Positions 27,967 to 38,807 of a stretch of DNA of 64,000 bases are shown piece by piece; the stretch's first letter is position 1, and the number at the start of each line of letters is the position of its first letter. The translations under genes were made by a program, and so were the position numbers. Below the pieces are notes generated by a model. That model worked only from the letters and a program-made list of their open reading frames with translations, searched no databases and was not told the DNA's origin. The DNA comes from Paracoccus spongiarum (lineage in GTDB: Bacteria; Pseudomonadota; Alphaproteobacteria; Rhodobacterales; Rhodobacteraceae), in the NCBI RefSeq assembly GCF_030732095.1, contig NZ_JAVAMQ010000005.1, forward strand, positions 62,001-126,000. The letters run 5' to 3'.

Positions 27967-28758
27967 TTACGCGGCTTGCTTGGGCGGGTATTTCGGCGCA
28001 TGCAGCCCCAGCCGCCGCGCCTCGGCGACATCGGCCAGCAGATCGCGTCTCGCCGCGGCGAACAGATCGTCCAGATCGTCGATCACGAAATAGACCGGCT
28101 GGTGGATGTCGATGCGATAGGGCGTGCGCAGGATGTCGATGACATCGAAGGGCCGGTGTTCCGGCCCGGCCGAGATCGACCAGGGCAGTTCCGTCACCGA
28201 ACTTGCCAGCCCCGATCCCAGCGCCTTCAAGGCGCCATTCTCGCGGATCAGCCCGAACTCGATCGAGAACCAGTAAAGCCGGATCAGCCAGCTGTAATCG
28301 GCCTTGTCGCAGCGCGTGCCGGCCTCTCCGATGGCCTGGCTGAACCGCGCGAAGGCCGGATCGGTCAGCAGCGGCGTGTGTCCGAAGATCTCGTGGAAGA
28401 TGTCCGGTTCCTCGATATAGTCGAAATGCTTGCGCTTGCGGATGAAGCTGGCGGCCGGGAAGGTGCGGTCGGCCAGCATCCCGAAGAAGCGGCCAAAGCC
28501 GATCAGCGCCGGCACCGGTTCCACCCGCCAGCCGGTCAGGTCGCCCAGCCGGGCGGAAATGTCGGGGCATTGCGGCACCCGGTCGGTCGGCATGTCCAGA
28601 AGGTGCAGCCCGTGCAGATACTGCCGCGCCATATGCTGCCGGACGGCCGGCAACTGGCGGGTGATGAGGTCGTGCCAGACCCCGTCTTCCTCGGCGTCAT
28701 AGGCGATGAAGCCCTGCGCATCGGCGATCTTGGCTTCGTATTCGGTCGATTTGGGCAT
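27967..28758 (-). CDS. phhA: Phenylalanine 4-monooxygenase
   Basis: Pterin-dependent, non-heme iron hydroxylase converting phenylalanine to tyrosine. 263 residues, the normal bacterial length (catalytic domain only). Iron ligands H122, H127 (FHEIFGH) and E167 (FSIEFGL) are visible. Start at 28758 has AAGGAGGATC before it. Operon with phhB; divergent from an Lrp/AsnC gene at 28877, the arrangement expected for an aromatic-amino-acid-responsive activator. Confidence 0.96.
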   Translation of the reverse strand: MPKSTEYEAKIADAQGFIAYDAEEDGVWHDLITRQLPAVRQHMARQYLHGLHLLDMPTDRVPQCPDISARLGDLTGWRVEPVPALIGFGRFFGMLADRTFPAASFIRKRKHFDYIEEPDIFHEIFGHTPLLTDPAFARFSQAIGEAGTRCDKADYSWLIRLYWFSIEFGLIRENGALKALGSGLASSVTELPWSISAGPEHRPFDVIDILRTPYRIDIHQPVYFVIDDLDDLFAAARRDLLADVAEARRLGLHAPKYPPKQAA

Positions 28759-28802
28759 GAGATGATCCTCCTTGCCCATATTCTACCCTCTTGCGAGAGG
28801 AT

Positions 28803-28833
28803 TTCTTGCCTCTGGGGCGGCAATGCGCAAGAA
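28803..28833. promoter_or_regulatory. Dyad in the phhA / lrp divergent region
   Basis: TTCTTGC (28803-28809) and GCAAGAA (28827-28833), 17-base spacer. Just to the left a second small dyad CCTCT-TGCG-AGAGG (28787-28800) precedes a TAGAAT -10-like hexamer for phhA on the minus strand. These fit operators for the divergent Lrp regulator. Confidence 0.45.
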
Positions 28834-28876
28834 TTCAGGTAAGCTATTCTACGCCTCAGGCTTATCGAGAAACCAC

Positions 28877-29338
28877 ATGCCCGACCTTGACGAAACGGAC
28901 AGGCGCCTTCTGCGCTGGCTGCAGCGCGATTCCACCATGTCCACGCAGGCACTGGCCGAAAAGGCCGGGCTGTCGGCCTCGCCGGCATGGCGGCGGGTCA
29001 AGCGGCTGACCGAGGACGGCGTGATCCGGCGCCAGGTCGCGCTGGTCGATCCGGCGCGGGCGGGGCTGCACGCGATGGCCTATCTGCAGGTCTCGCTGCT
29101 GGAACACACGGAAGACTCGCTGGCCCGGTTCGATCGCTTCGTGCAGACCGAGGACCAGATCGTCGAATGCGCGGCGATCACCGGCACCTCGGATTATCAC
29201 CTCAAGGTCGTCGCGCCCGACCCCGAGGGGCTCGAGCATTTCATCATGCGTCGGATGCTGGCCCTGGGGCTGGTGCGCGGCACGGTCACGAATTTCGTGC
29301 TGCGGCAGACCAAATACACCACCGCGCTGCCGCTATAG
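28877..29338 (+). CDS. Lrp/AsnC family regulator, likely controlling phhAB
   Basis: 153 residues: HTH at about 10-60 ('MSTQALAEKAGLSASPAWRRVKRL'-type, shown in part as AEKAGLSASPAWRR) and RAM domain (about 65-150, 'AITGTSDYHLKVVAPD'). Divergent from phhA, so a regulator of phenylalanine catabolism is the simplest reading. The alternative upstream in-frame ATGs lie within the promoter region and lack family similarity. Its TAG stop and that of the convergent PLD gene share CTATAG. Confidence 0.9.
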   Translation: MPDLDETDRRLLRWLQRDSTMSTQALAEKAGLSASPAWRRVKRLTEDGVIRRQVALVDPARAGLHAMAYLQVSLLEHTEDSLARFDRFVQTEDQIVECAAITGTSDYHLKVVAPDPEGLEHFIMRRMLALGLVRGTVTNFVLRQTKYTTALPL

Positions 29339-30772
29339 CAGCGGCGCGGCCAGCGCCATCAGGTTGTTGCGCATCCGGCGCAGTGCGCTCCAGCCGCGCA
29401 CCTCGTCAAGGCTGATCTGGCGCGCCCGCGCCAGATAGCTGTCCTGCCGCGCGTCGATGGCGGCGACCGTCTGCGGGTCGAAGACCGCCATGTTGACCTC
29501 GTAGTTCAGCTCGAAGCTGCGGCGGTCCAGATTGGCGCTGCCGATCATCGCCATCCGCCCGTCCACGGTGAGGATCTTGGCATGCAGCAGGCCGGGCTGG
29601 AACAGCATCAGCCGCACCCCGGCCGCCAGAAGCCCGTAATAGAAGCCCTGGCTGGTTGAGCCCACGACCAGCGAATCGTTGCGCGCGGGCAGGATCATCG
29701 TCACCGCCACCCCGCGCCGGGCGGCGGCGCGGATGGCCGCGTCCAGCGCCGCGTCGGGAACGTAATAGGGCGTGGTGATCGTCACCCGGTCGCGCGCCGC
29801 ATGCAGCATCCCCGACAGGCAGTCCGAGATGCTGCCCGCCCTGAGGTCCGGCCCGGTCGCCACCACCTGCGCATTGACGCCGGGCAGAGCCGCCGCCGGG
29901 ACGGGCTGCTGCATCTCGCCCAGGTCGCGGCCGGTATAACTCATCCAGTCGGCCAGGAAGACCGCTTGCAGCTGCCGCACCACCGGACCCTCGACCTGCA
30001 CCAGAATGTCGACCCAGGGTGCGAAGCGCGGCTTGATCGCGAAGGCCATGTCGGCGCAGTTCCGGCTGCCGGTCATCGCCAGACGGTTGTCGACGACGAC
30101 CACCTTGCGGTGGTTGCGCAGGTCCAGGCGGCGGAACAGGATGCTGATGAAGGGCAGCCCCCAGGGAAAGGCGGTCACGCACTCCACCCCCGCCTGCTGC
30201 ATCTGCGGCCACAGCGCCGACCGGACCAGCGCGCGCGAGCCAAGCGCATCCACGATCACCCGGCAGGCCACGCCGCGCTGCGCCGCCCGCGCCACCGCAT
30301 CGGCCACGCGGCTGCCGCTGTGATCGGGCAGCCAGATGTAGAACAGCACATGCACATGGTCGCGCGCGCCATCGACCGCCTGGACCAGCCGCTCGATCGC
30401 CTGATCGCTCTCCTCCAGCAGTTCCAGCCGGTTGCCCGCCAGCGCATCCATCCCGCCCACCGCGGCATTGGCGGCGACCACCGGCAGGTCGACGGCAGCC
30501 GGCTCGGCGACGACATGAGGGCTGGGCAGGCGCAGACCGGTCAGCCGGTCGCGGACATCGGCCATGCGCTGCACCTCGGCCTGGTTCATCCGCACCTCGC
30601 CGAACAGCAGGTAGGCGATGATCCCCAGGACCGGCACCGCCTCGATCACCATGATCCAGACCAGCCGCGCCGACGGCTCCATCCGCGGCCGCAGCAGCAC
30701 GCGGGCGGTGAAGGCCAGCGCGGCGGACCAGTGCAGAAGGACGAAGACCGAGGCCCACATGCCGCGCATCAT
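29333..30772 (-). CDS. cls: Cardiolipin synthase-like phospholipase D protein
   Basis: Transphosphatidylation of two phosphatidylglycerol molecules to cardiolipin at the inner membrane. 479 residues: two N-terminal transmembrane segments ('[20 protein letters not shown]' and '[22 protein letters not shown]'-type, in part), then two PLD domains with HxKxxxxD motifs, HRKVVVVD at 221-228 (…GSRN) and HAKILTVD near 392-399 (…GSANLD). Start at 30772 chosen from three close ATGs. Product assignment rests on topology and both HKD motifs. Confidence 0.9.
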   Translation of the reverse strand: MMRGMWASVFVLLHWSAALAFTARVLLRPRMEPSARLVWIMVIEAVPVLGIIAYLLFGEVRMNQAEVQRMADVRDRLTGLRLPSPHVVAEPAAVDLPVVAANAAVGGMDALAGNRLELLEESDQAIERLVQAVDGARDHVHVLFYIWLPDHSGSRVADAVARAAQRGVACRVIVDALGSRALVRSALWPQMQQAGVECVTAFPWGLPFISILFRRLDLRNHRKVVVVDNRLAMTGSRNCADMAFAIKPRFAPWVDILVQVEGPVVRQLQAVFLADWMSYTGRDLGEMQQPVPAAALPGVNAQVVATGPDLRAGSISDCLSGMLHAARDRVTITTPYYVPDAALDAAIRAAARRGVAVTMILPARNDSLVVGSTSQGFYYGLLAAGVRLMLFQPGLLHAKILTVDGRMAMIGSANLDRRSFELNYEVNMAVFDPQTVAAIDARQDSYLARARQISLDEVRGWSALRRMRNNLMALAAPLL

Positions 30773-30847
30773 CCGCGCCCGCCGCGACAATTGCAATTCC
30801 CCCCCGTCCGGCCTATCTGGGGCGGGAAACGGACAGGGATGCCCGCG

Positions 30848-31798
30848 ATGAACTGGATCACCAACTACGTCCGCCCGCGCATCAATTCGCTGTTCTCGCG
30901 CCGCGAGGTGCCCGAGAACCTGTGGACCAAATGCCCCGAATGCGGAACCATGCTGTTCCACCGCGAGCTGACCGACAATCTCAACGTCTGCACCAACTGC
31001 GATCACCACATGGCGATCAGCCCGCGCGAACGCTTTGCCGCGCTCTTCGACGGCGGCGCCTTCGTCGAGGTGAGGGTGCCGGAACCGGTCGCGGATCCGC
31101 TGCAGTTCCGCGACCAGAAGAAATATCCCGAACGCATGAAGGCCGCCCAGAAGTCCAGCGGCGAGAAAGAGGCGATGCTGGTGGCTGAGGGCGAGATCGG
31201 CCGCACGCCGATCGTCGCCGCGGCCCAGGATTTCGGCTTCATGGGCGGCTCGATGGGCATGTATGTCGGCAATGCGATCATCGCCGCGGCCGAACGCGCG
31301 GTGAACACCCGCCGGCCGCTGGTGCTGTTCTCGGCCGCGGGCGGCGCGCGCATGCAGGAAGGCATCCTGTCGCTGATGCAGATGCCGCGCACCACCGTCG
31401 CGGTCGAGATGCTGCGCGAGGCGGGCCTGCCCTATCTCGTGGTCCTCACCCACCCGACCACCGGGGGCGTCACCGCCAGCTACGCGATGCTGGGCGACAT
31501 CCAGATCGCCGAACCCGGCGCGCTGATCTGCTTTGCGGGGCCCCGCGTGATCGAACAGACCATCCGCGAAAAACTGCCCGAAGGCTTCCAGCGCGCGGAA
31601 TACCTGCTCGAACATGGCATGCTGGACCGGGTGACCCATCGCGGCAAGCTGCGCGACGAGCTGATCTCGATCCTGCGGATGCTGGGCCGGATGCCCGCCC
31701 CCACGCGCGGCGACCTGCCGGCCCCGCAGGCCGATCCCGCCCGCACCCTGACCCCGCCGCGCCCGAACGGCGCCGACCTTCCCGGCCCGGCCCGCTGA
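30848..31798 (+). CDS. accD: Acetyl-CoA carboxylase carboxyltransferase subunit beta
   Basis: Beta subunit of the carboxyltransferase that makes malonyl-CoA for fatty acid synthesis. 316 residues; N-terminal zinc ribbon C29/C32 ... C48/C51 and crotonase-fold domain with '[14 protein letters not shown]', '[11 protein letters not shown]', '[16 protein letters not shown]'. ATG at 30848 (MNWITNYV) is preferred; one codon group earlier ATG at 30839 has no room for an RBS. A Pro-rich tail of about 25 residues follows the domain. accD next to folC is the classic neighbourhood. Confidence 0.96.
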   Translation: MNWITNYVRPRINSLFSRREVPENLWTKCPECGTMLFHRELTDNLNVCTNCDHHMAISPRERFAALFDGGAFVEVRVPEPVADPLQFRDQKKYPERMKAAQKSSGEKEAMLVAEGEIGRTPIVAAAQDFGFMGGSMGMYVGNAIIAAAERAVNTRRPLVLFSAAGGARMQEGILSLMQMPRTTVAVEMLREAGLPYLVVLTHPTTGGVTASYAMLGDIQIAEPGALICFAGPRVIEQTIREKLPEGFQRAEYLLEHGMLDRVTHRGKLRDELISILRMLGRMPAPTRGDLPAPQADPARTLTPPRPNGADLPGPAR

Positions 31799-31851
31799 CC
31801 CGCCGCCCCATCCGGCAACCCGACCCTGCCATCCGCCGTCCCGCATCTTCT

Positions 31852-31896
31852 GTGCGCAAATATCCTCGGGGGACCGGGGGCAGACAGCCCCCGGCG
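31852..31896. repeat. Intergenic palindromic repeat, copy 4 (shorter)
   Basis: GTGCGCAAATATCCTCGGGGG, then CCGGGGGC-AGACA-GCCCCCGG and CG, ending nine bases before the folC ATG. It lacks the GGTCGCGGGACGCA end and is inverted relative to the upstream gene compared with copies 1-3. Confidence 0.72.
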
Positions 31897-31905
31897 TGAT
31901 CTGAC

Positions 31906-33177
31906 ATGAGCCAGTCCGACGCCATTCTCGACCGCCTGATGGCCCTGCATCCGAAGGTCATCGACCTGTCGCTGGACCGGATGCACCGGATCCTTGCCGC
32001 GCTCGATCATCCCGAACGCCGCCTGCCGCCGGTGATCCACATCGCCGGCACGAACGGCAAGGGCTCGACGCAGGCGATGATCCGCGCCGGGCTCGAGGCG
32101 GGCGGCCACCGCGTCCACGCCTATACCTCGCCGCATCTGGCGCGCTTCCACGAACGCATCCGCCTTGCCGGCGCCCTGATCGACGAACCCGCGCTGGCCG
32201 CGGCGCTGGCCGAATGCGAGGCCGCCAATGCCGGCCGGCCGATCACCTTCTTCGAGATCACCACCGCCGCCGCGCTCCTCTGCTTCTCGCGCGTGGCGGC
32301 GGATTTCACCCTGCTCGAGGTCGGGCTGGGCGGCAGGCTGGACGCCACCAACGTCATCGACACGCCCGCGCTGACGGTCATCACCCCGGTCAGCATCGAC
32401 CACACGCAATATCTGGGCGAGACGCTGGCCCTGATCGCCGGCGAGAAGGCCGGCATCATCAAGCCGCGCGTGCCCTGCATCGTCGGCCCCCAGCAGGACG
32501 AGGCGCTGCGGGTGATCGAGGCCCGCGCCTCGGGGCTGACCGCGCCGCTTTTCGTGCACGGCCAGCACTGGATGGGCGCGCCCGACCGCGACGGGATGAT
32601 CTACCAGGACGATCACGGGCTTTGGGACCTGCCGCTGCCGAACCTGCCCGGCCCGCACCAGATCCAGAACGCCGGCACCGCGCTGGCCGCGCTGCGCCAT
32701 CTGGGTGCCGGCGACGCGATGGCCCGCGCCGCCGTCACCCGCGCCGAATGGCCCGCCCGGATGCAGCGCCTGTCGCGCGGTCCGCTGGTCGAGGCGGCGG
32801 GGGGGCAGGCCGAATTGTGGCTGGATGGCGGCCACAACCCCGCGGGCGGCGCGGCCGTCGCCGCGACCCTCGCCGCGATGCCGCCCCGGCCCACCCATCT
32901 GGTCTGCGGGATGCTGAACACCAAGGATGTGGCCGGCTACCTCGCGGCGCTGGCGCCACAGGTGGCCAGCCTGACCGCCATCGACATCCCGGGCGAGCCC
33001 AACACCCTTCCCGCCGCCGCCACCGCCGCTGCCGCGGCCTCGGTGGGCATGCCGGCGACGACCGCCGCCGATGCCGCCGACGCGATCCGCGCCATCGTCG
33101 CGGCCGAGCCGCGCGCCCGCATCCTGATCGCCGGCTCGCTGTATCTCGCCGGCCGCGTGCTGCGGGAGAATGCCTGA
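31906..33177 (+). CDS. folC: Bifunctional folylpolyglutamate synthase / dihydrofolate synthase
   Basis: Adds glutamate to dihydropteroate and to reduced folates. 423 residues; P-loop GTNGKGST at 48-55, 'TSPHLARFHERIR', 'EVGLGGRLDATNV', and C-terminal 'WLDGGHNPAGG'. The ATG at 31906 has only a weak RBS because repeat copy 4 fills the upstream spacer. An Ala-rich stretch near residues 365-385 lies in the C-terminal domain. Confidence 0.96.
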   Translation: MSQSDAILDRLMALHPKVIDLSLDRMHRILAALDHPERRLPPVIHIAGTNGKGSTQAMIRAGLEAGGHRVHAYTSPHLARFHERIRLAGALIDEPALAAALAECEAANAGRPITFFEITTAAALLCFSRVAADFTLLEVGLGGRLDATNVIDTPALTVITPVSIDHTQYLGETLALIAGEKAGIIKPRVPCIVGPQQDEALRVIEARASGLTAPLFVHGQHWMGAPDRDGMIYQDDHGLWDLPLPNLPGPHQIQNAGTALAALRHLGAGDAMARAAVTRAEWPARMQRLSRGPLVEAAGGQAELWLDGGHNPAGGAAVAATLAAMPPRPTHLVCGMLNTKDVAGYLAALAPQVASLTAIDIPGEPNTLPAAATAAAAASVGMPATTAADAADAIRAIVAAEPRARILIAGSLYLAGRVLRENA

Positions 33178-33189
33178 AACGACCCGAGC

Positions 33190-33209
33190 ACCTGTCCTTT
33201 TGGACAGGT
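33190..33209. promoter_or_regulatory. Perfect 20-base lux-box-like palindrome
   Basis: ACCTGTCC-TTTT-GGACAGGT, a perfect dyad exactly 20 bases long whose outer six bases on each side (ACCTGT...ACAGGT) equal those of the classical lux box. It lies 12 bases behind folC and 100 bases before the Hint-domain gene. As RNA it is an 8-base-pair stem with a 4-base loop but no T run, so a weak folC terminator is the competing explanation. Confidence 0.55.
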
Positions 33210-33272
33210 TCGGCGGCGCCGTGCGAAAAGCGGCTGAATGCGCCGGCGCTGCCCGCTAACAGAGGGCAGACC

Positions 33273-33289
33273 GTTCGTATCGGACGAAC
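33273..33289. promoter_or_regulatory. Short dyad before the Hint-domain gene
   Basis: GTTCGT-ATCGG-ACGAAC, perfect 6-base arms, 20 bases before the start codon at 33310. Possible operator or a 5'-UTR hairpin close to the RBS. Confidence 0.35.
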
Positions 33290-33309
33290 CTGCCAACGGA
33301 GCCACCGCC

Positions 33310-34230
33310 ATGCCCGTCGTCACCATCTCGATCTACATGACCCCCGTGACCCGCGGCACGGTGACGGCGAACTCGACGCTGGTCCGGATCGCCATCGACG
33401 ACCAGGACGGGGACGGCGCGATCAGCCGGGACGAGTGGCAGGCCTTCACCGGCAATCAGAGGGGCCAGATCGCGGGCGACACCACCCCGCCGGGCCTGTG
33501 GAACGGGTCCACCGGCGCGCTCGGCAACAATTCGACCGGAACGCTCTACACGCCGACACCCTTCAGCCGCGGCGCCGATGTCGGCAGCCTGCTGAACGCC
33601 TATTCGAAATCCGGCTTCCGGCCCACCATCGCATCGCTCAACGTCTGCTTCCTCGCCGGCACGATGATCGCCACGCCCGGCGGCGAGGTGGCGGTCGAAT
33701 CACTGCGGCCCGGCGATCTGGTGCTGACGCGCGATCACGGCCCGCAGCCACTGGTCTGGACCCATGCGACCCATGTCACGCCCGCCGATCTGGACCTCGC
33801 CCCCAACAAGAGGCCGATCCGCATCCGTGCGGGCGCACTTGGCCGGGGACTGCCGCGCCGCGATACCGATGTCTCGCCGCAACATCGCGTTCTGGTGGCC
33901 GATGCCGAGGGGGGCGAATACCTGATCTCGGCCCGCCACCTGATGAAAAGCGGCGCGCCCGGCATCGGGCTGCGTCCGGGGGCGGGCGCCTTCGACCTGG
34001 TCCATATCGCCTTCGCCGCTCACCAGGTGGTGATCGCCGAGGGCGCGCCGATGGAATCCTTCTATACCGGCAGGATGGCGGTGCGCGCCCTGTCGGTGGC
34101 GCAGCGTCTCGGCCTGATCGCCTGCTTCCCGGCCATCGCCACCGGCGAGAACCCGATGACCCCGGCGCGGCCCTTCATCGGCCATCGCGACCTCGCGCGC
34201 ATCCGGGCCGCGCCGGCAGCGGCGGGCTGA
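33310..34230 (+). CDS. Hint-domain protein with an N-terminal EF-hand loop
   Basis: 306 residues. Residues 31-42 form a textbook EF-hand calcium loop (D31, D33, D35, G36, I38, E42 in DQDGDGAISRDE). Residue C113 opens a Hint (hedgehog/intein, Hint_2) domain: CFLAGTMIATPGGEVAVESL (113-132), PGDLVLTRD, and the block-B-like SPQHRVLV with H192. There is no terminal His-Asn, so splicing is unlikely; self-cleavage before C113 is conceivable. No Sec signal; related Rhodobacteraceae proteins are thought to be exported or bound to RTX-type exoproteins. ATG at 33310 follows AACGGAG. A lux-box-like palindrome upstream suggests quorum-sensing control. Confidence 0.85.
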   Translation: MPVVTISIYMTPVTRGTVTANSTLVRIAIDDQDGDGAISRDEWQAFTGNQRGQIAGDTTPPGLWNGSTGALGNNSTGTLYTPTPFSRGADVGSLLNAYSKSGFRPTIASLNVCFLAGTMIATPGGEVAVESLRPGDLVLTRDHGPQPLVWTHATHVTPADLDLAPNKRPIRIRAGALGRGLPRRDTDVSPQHRVLVADAEGGEYLISARHLMKSGAPGIGLRPGAGAFDLVHIAFAAHQVVIAEGAPMESFYTGRMAVRALSVAQRLGLIACFPAIATGENPMTPARPFIGHRDLARIRAAPAAAG

Positions 34231-34252
34231 GCCCGCGCACGCGCAGGCGCCC

Positions 34253-35377
34253 TCAGTCCCGGGCCGGCGCCGCGCCCCAGCCCGCGCCCTGCATCTCGCG
34301 CAGCCGGCTGGCCGTGCGCTCGAATTCGAAACTGCCCTCGCCTTCGTTGTACAGCTGTTCGGGCTCGTCGGCGGCGCTGGCGATCAGCCGCACCCGCGCC
34401 TCGTACAGCGCGTCGATCAGCGTCACGAAGCGCTTGGCCTCGTTGTAGTTCGAGGCCGACAGGCGCGGGATGCCGTCGATCATCAGCACCCGTACCGCGT
34501 CGGCAAGCGCGAGGTAGTCGGCCGGCCCCAGCGGCTTGCCGCACAGCTCCCAGAAGCCCGACCGGGCGACACCGTCGGCAAAGGCCGGGATGCCGACCGC
34601 CCGGCCCTTGACGGTGATCTCGTGCGGAGCGGGGGTGCTGCCTTCGGTCAGGTCGGCCCAGATCTCGTCCATCCGCGCCCGCGCCGCGTCATTGGCCGGG
34701 TTGAACCAGACCTGCCCGCCGATGTCGCGCCCCTGCCGGTGATCGGTCTCGCTGTCGAGGCAGACGATTTCCATCCGCTCGCGGATCAGCGCGATGAAGG
34801 GCAGGAACAGCTGCCGGTTCAGACCGTGCTTGTACAGATCCTCGGGCGCGCGGTTCGAGGTGGTCACCACGACGACGCCCTGATCGAACAGTACCTGGAA
34901 CAGCCGACCCACGATCATCGCGTCGGCGATGTCGGTGATCTGCATCTCGTCAAAGCACAGCAGCCGGACCTGCCGCGCGACATCCATCGCGACCGGCCGC
35001 ACCGCGTCCTGGTCGCCGCGCTTGCGCGCCGCCTCCAGCCCGGCCTGGATCTCCTGCATGAAGGCATGGAAATGCACCCGGCGGCAGGCCACCGGCGCGG
35101 CCTCGGCCATCAGGTCCATCAGCATCGACTTGCCGCGCCCGACGCCACCCCAGAGATACAGCCCGCGCACCGCCGCGCCACCGGGGGCCGAGGCCGGGTT
35201 GCCCACCCCCAGGAACGCCCGCCAGGCCGAGCGTGGCCGCGCCTCGACGGCGGCCGGGGCGCGTTCCAGATCGTCCAGCACCCGGTCCATCTGCGGCAGG
35301 ATGGATTGCTGGGCCGGATCGGGGCGCAGGTCTCCCTGTGCCACGCGCTGACGGTAAACTTCGCTGAGCTTGCCCAT
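34253..35377 (-). CDS. zapE: Cell division protein ZapE (AFG1-like ATPase)
   Basis: P-loop ATPase associated with the FtsZ ring and with membrane protein quality control. 374 residues; Walker A GGVGRGKS at 77-84, Walker B LLCFDEMQ with D143/E144, sensor-like 'VVTTSNRAPEDLYK', and the family end 'FEFERTASRLREMQ'. Start at 35377 (MGKLSEVYRQ) from family similarity; an ATG 36 bases upstream is in frame. Confidence 0.93.
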   Translation of the reverse strand: MGKLSEVYRQRVAQGDLRPDPAQQSILPQMDRVLDDLERAPAAVEARPRSAWRAFLGVGNPASAPGGAAVRGLYLWGGVGRGKSMLMDLMAEAAPVACRRVHFHAFMQEIQAGLEAARKRGDQDAVRPVAMDVARQVRLLCFDEMQITDIADAMIVGRLFQVLFDQGVVVVTTSNRAPEDLYKHGLNRQLFLPFIALIRERMEIVCLDSETDHRQGRDIGGQVWFNPANDAARARMDEIWADLTEGSTPAPHEITVKGRAVGIPAFADGVARSGFWELCGKPLGPADYLALADAVRVLMIDGIPRLSASNYNEAKRFVTLIDALYEARVRLIASAADEPEQLYNEGEGSFEFERTASRLREMQGAGWGAAPARD

Positions 35378-35508
35378 CAGCAGCACCTGCCACAGCGGCA
35401 AAGCCCGCCGCAAGTGGCGAAATGGCGCCCTTGACCGGTGCGGCGGCCGCGTGGCACCCCTGCGCCACGCTGCGCCGCGCGCGCCCCACGACGCCGACAG
35501 GACCGCCC

Positions 35509-36144
35509 ATGACCCCGCCCTTTCGCCCAGACATGATCGCCGGCCGACAGGTTCTGTTCGTGATGGCGGCAGAGCCTGAATACGGCGCCGACCTCCGCGC
35601 CCGCATCGCCCCGCTGATCACCGGGATCGGTCCGGTCGAGGGCGCGGTGCAGCTGAGCGCCGCGCTGTCGCGGATGCCGCAGCCGCCCGATTTCGTCGTC
35701 TCCCTCGGCTCGGCCGGGTCGAACCGGCTGACGCAGGGCGAGGTCTACCAGGTCAGCGCGGTGGCCTATCGCGACATGGACGCCTCGGCCCTGGGGTTCG
35801 AGCGCGGGCGCACCCCGCTTCTGGACCTGCCGGCGCGGATCGCGCTGCCGCACCGGATCCCCGACCTGCCGACCGCGACGCTGTCGACCGGCGCCAATGT
35901 CGTCAGCGGCGCGGGGTATGGCGGCATCGACGAGGACATGGTGGACATGGAAACCTTTGCCCACCTGCGCGCGGCGCAACATGCCGGGGTGCCGCTGATC
36001 GGGCTGCGCGGCATCTCGGACGGGGCCGGGGAATTGCGTGGCATGGCCGACTGGACCGAATATCTGCACCTGATCGACACGCGGCTGGCGCGGGCTGTCG
36101 ACCTGCTGGCAGAGGCGCTGGCGCAGGGCAGGCTGGCGGGCTGA
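35509..36144 (+). CDS. mtnN: 5'-methylthioadenosine/S-adenosylhomocysteine nucleosidase
   Basis: Cleaves MTA and SAH to adenine and the thioribose or ribosylhomocysteine. 211 residues, slightly short for the family. Recognisable: N-terminal 'VLFVMAAEPEYG', 'SLGSAGSNRL' (substrate loop), 'DMEDM-like' VDMETFAHL and 'GISDGAG' near the C-terminus. MTA is a by-product of polyamine synthesis only by the SpeE route, so here SAH recycling may be the main use. RBS ACAGGA. Divergent from zapE. Confidence 0.85.
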   Translation: MTPPFRPDMIAGRQVLFVMAAEPEYGADLRARIAPLITGIGPVEGAVQLSAALSRMPQPPDFVVSLGSAGSNRLTQGEVYQVSAVAYRDMDASALGFERGRTPLLDLPARIALPHRIPDLPTATLSTGANVVSGAGYGGIDEDMVDMETFAHLRAAQHAGVPLIGLRGISDGAGELRGMADWTEYLHLIDTRLARAVDLLAEALAQGRLAG

Positions 36145-36216
36145 GGCCCCGCGCTTGTCCTTGGCAGGCCAAGCGCCTACACCCGTTTCCCGGACCACAA
36201 GCAAGAACAGGCAGCC

Positions 36217-38064
<1,848 letters not shown>

Positions 38065-38094
38065 GCGACGCCCCGACGCCCCTTGCGGCGCGAC

Positions 38095-38634
38095 CTATTT
38101 CGGTGCGGCGTAGACGGCGGCCCAGAACCGCGTGCGGCCATCGGCACCGACCGCCTGGCCGATGCCGTAGTCGCGGACCTGCGGGATCATGATGTTGTCC
38201 AGATGCCCCTGCGACCGGTTCCATTCGCTCAGCACGCGCGGCAGGTCGAAGGGGCCTGCCGCGATGTTCTCGGCCGTCAGGCGCGGTGCGTAGCCGCGCG
38301 CCTTGACGCGCGGCCCCGGCCCGCTGCTGCGGCTGCCGCGATGGGTCATCACACCGCGGCTGGCCATGTCGCAGGCATGGCGTGCCGCGACCTCGGCCAG
38401 CAGCATGTTGGACCGCACCGGCGGCAGGCCTGCGCGCCGTCGCGCCGCGTTCGTGGCCTGCGCGCCGCGGGCGTTCTGGTCGGCGGTTGTCGGCACGCAG
38501 CCGGCCTTGCCCGGCGGGCTGGCCTGCACCTCACGCGGATCGCCCGCGGCAGGTCCGGGCCCGCCCGAGGGCGCGCAGCCGGCCAGGACGGCGCAGGCCA
38601 GAACCAGTGCAGCGGCAGTCGCAAGCTGGGACAT
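38095..38634 (-). CDS. CAP/SCP-domain lipoprotein (YkwD-like)
   Basis: 179 residues with a lipoprotein signal (ATAAALVLACAVLAGC, lipobox LAGC) and a CAP domain: 'NAARRRAGLPPVRSNMLLAEVAARHACDMASRG', quoted in part as RRRAGLPPV, AARHACDMA; then 'MTHRGS', 'AENIAAGP', 'WNRSQGHLDNIM' and 'FWAAVYAAP', which contain the two histidines and glutamate of the CAP cavity. Likely anchored in the outer membrane. Three in-frame starts exist (TTG 38652, ATG 38643, ATG 38634); the last gives the best signal peptide. Function unknown. Confidence 0.85.
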   Translation of the reverse strand: MSQLATAAALVLACAVLAGCAPSGGPGPAAGDPREVQASPPGKAGCVPTTADQNARGAQATNAARRRAGLPPVRSNMLLAEVAARHACDMASRGVMTHRGSRSSGPGPRVKARGYAPRLTAENIAAGPFDLPRVLSEWNRSQGHLDNIMIPQVRDYGIGQAVGADGRTRFWAAVYAAPK

Positions 38635-38807
38635 CGGGGGCATCCATCGCAAGTCAGGTCGCCGCGAACCTAGGGTTGCCGGGCGGCGTTCTCAATCAAA
38701 GGTTGTCGGGCAATTTAGCGATCGGCGGCGGGGTGCCCACGGGGCCTTGACCGGCAGGCAAGGTTCTGCGCCCCTGTTGTCAGACCAGACCGCAACAGGA
38801 GCTTCAC

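Noticed and set aside
25827-28142. A 771-codon open frame on the + strand over ilvD and phhB
   Set aside because: Same reason: shadow of ilvD with low-complexity translation.
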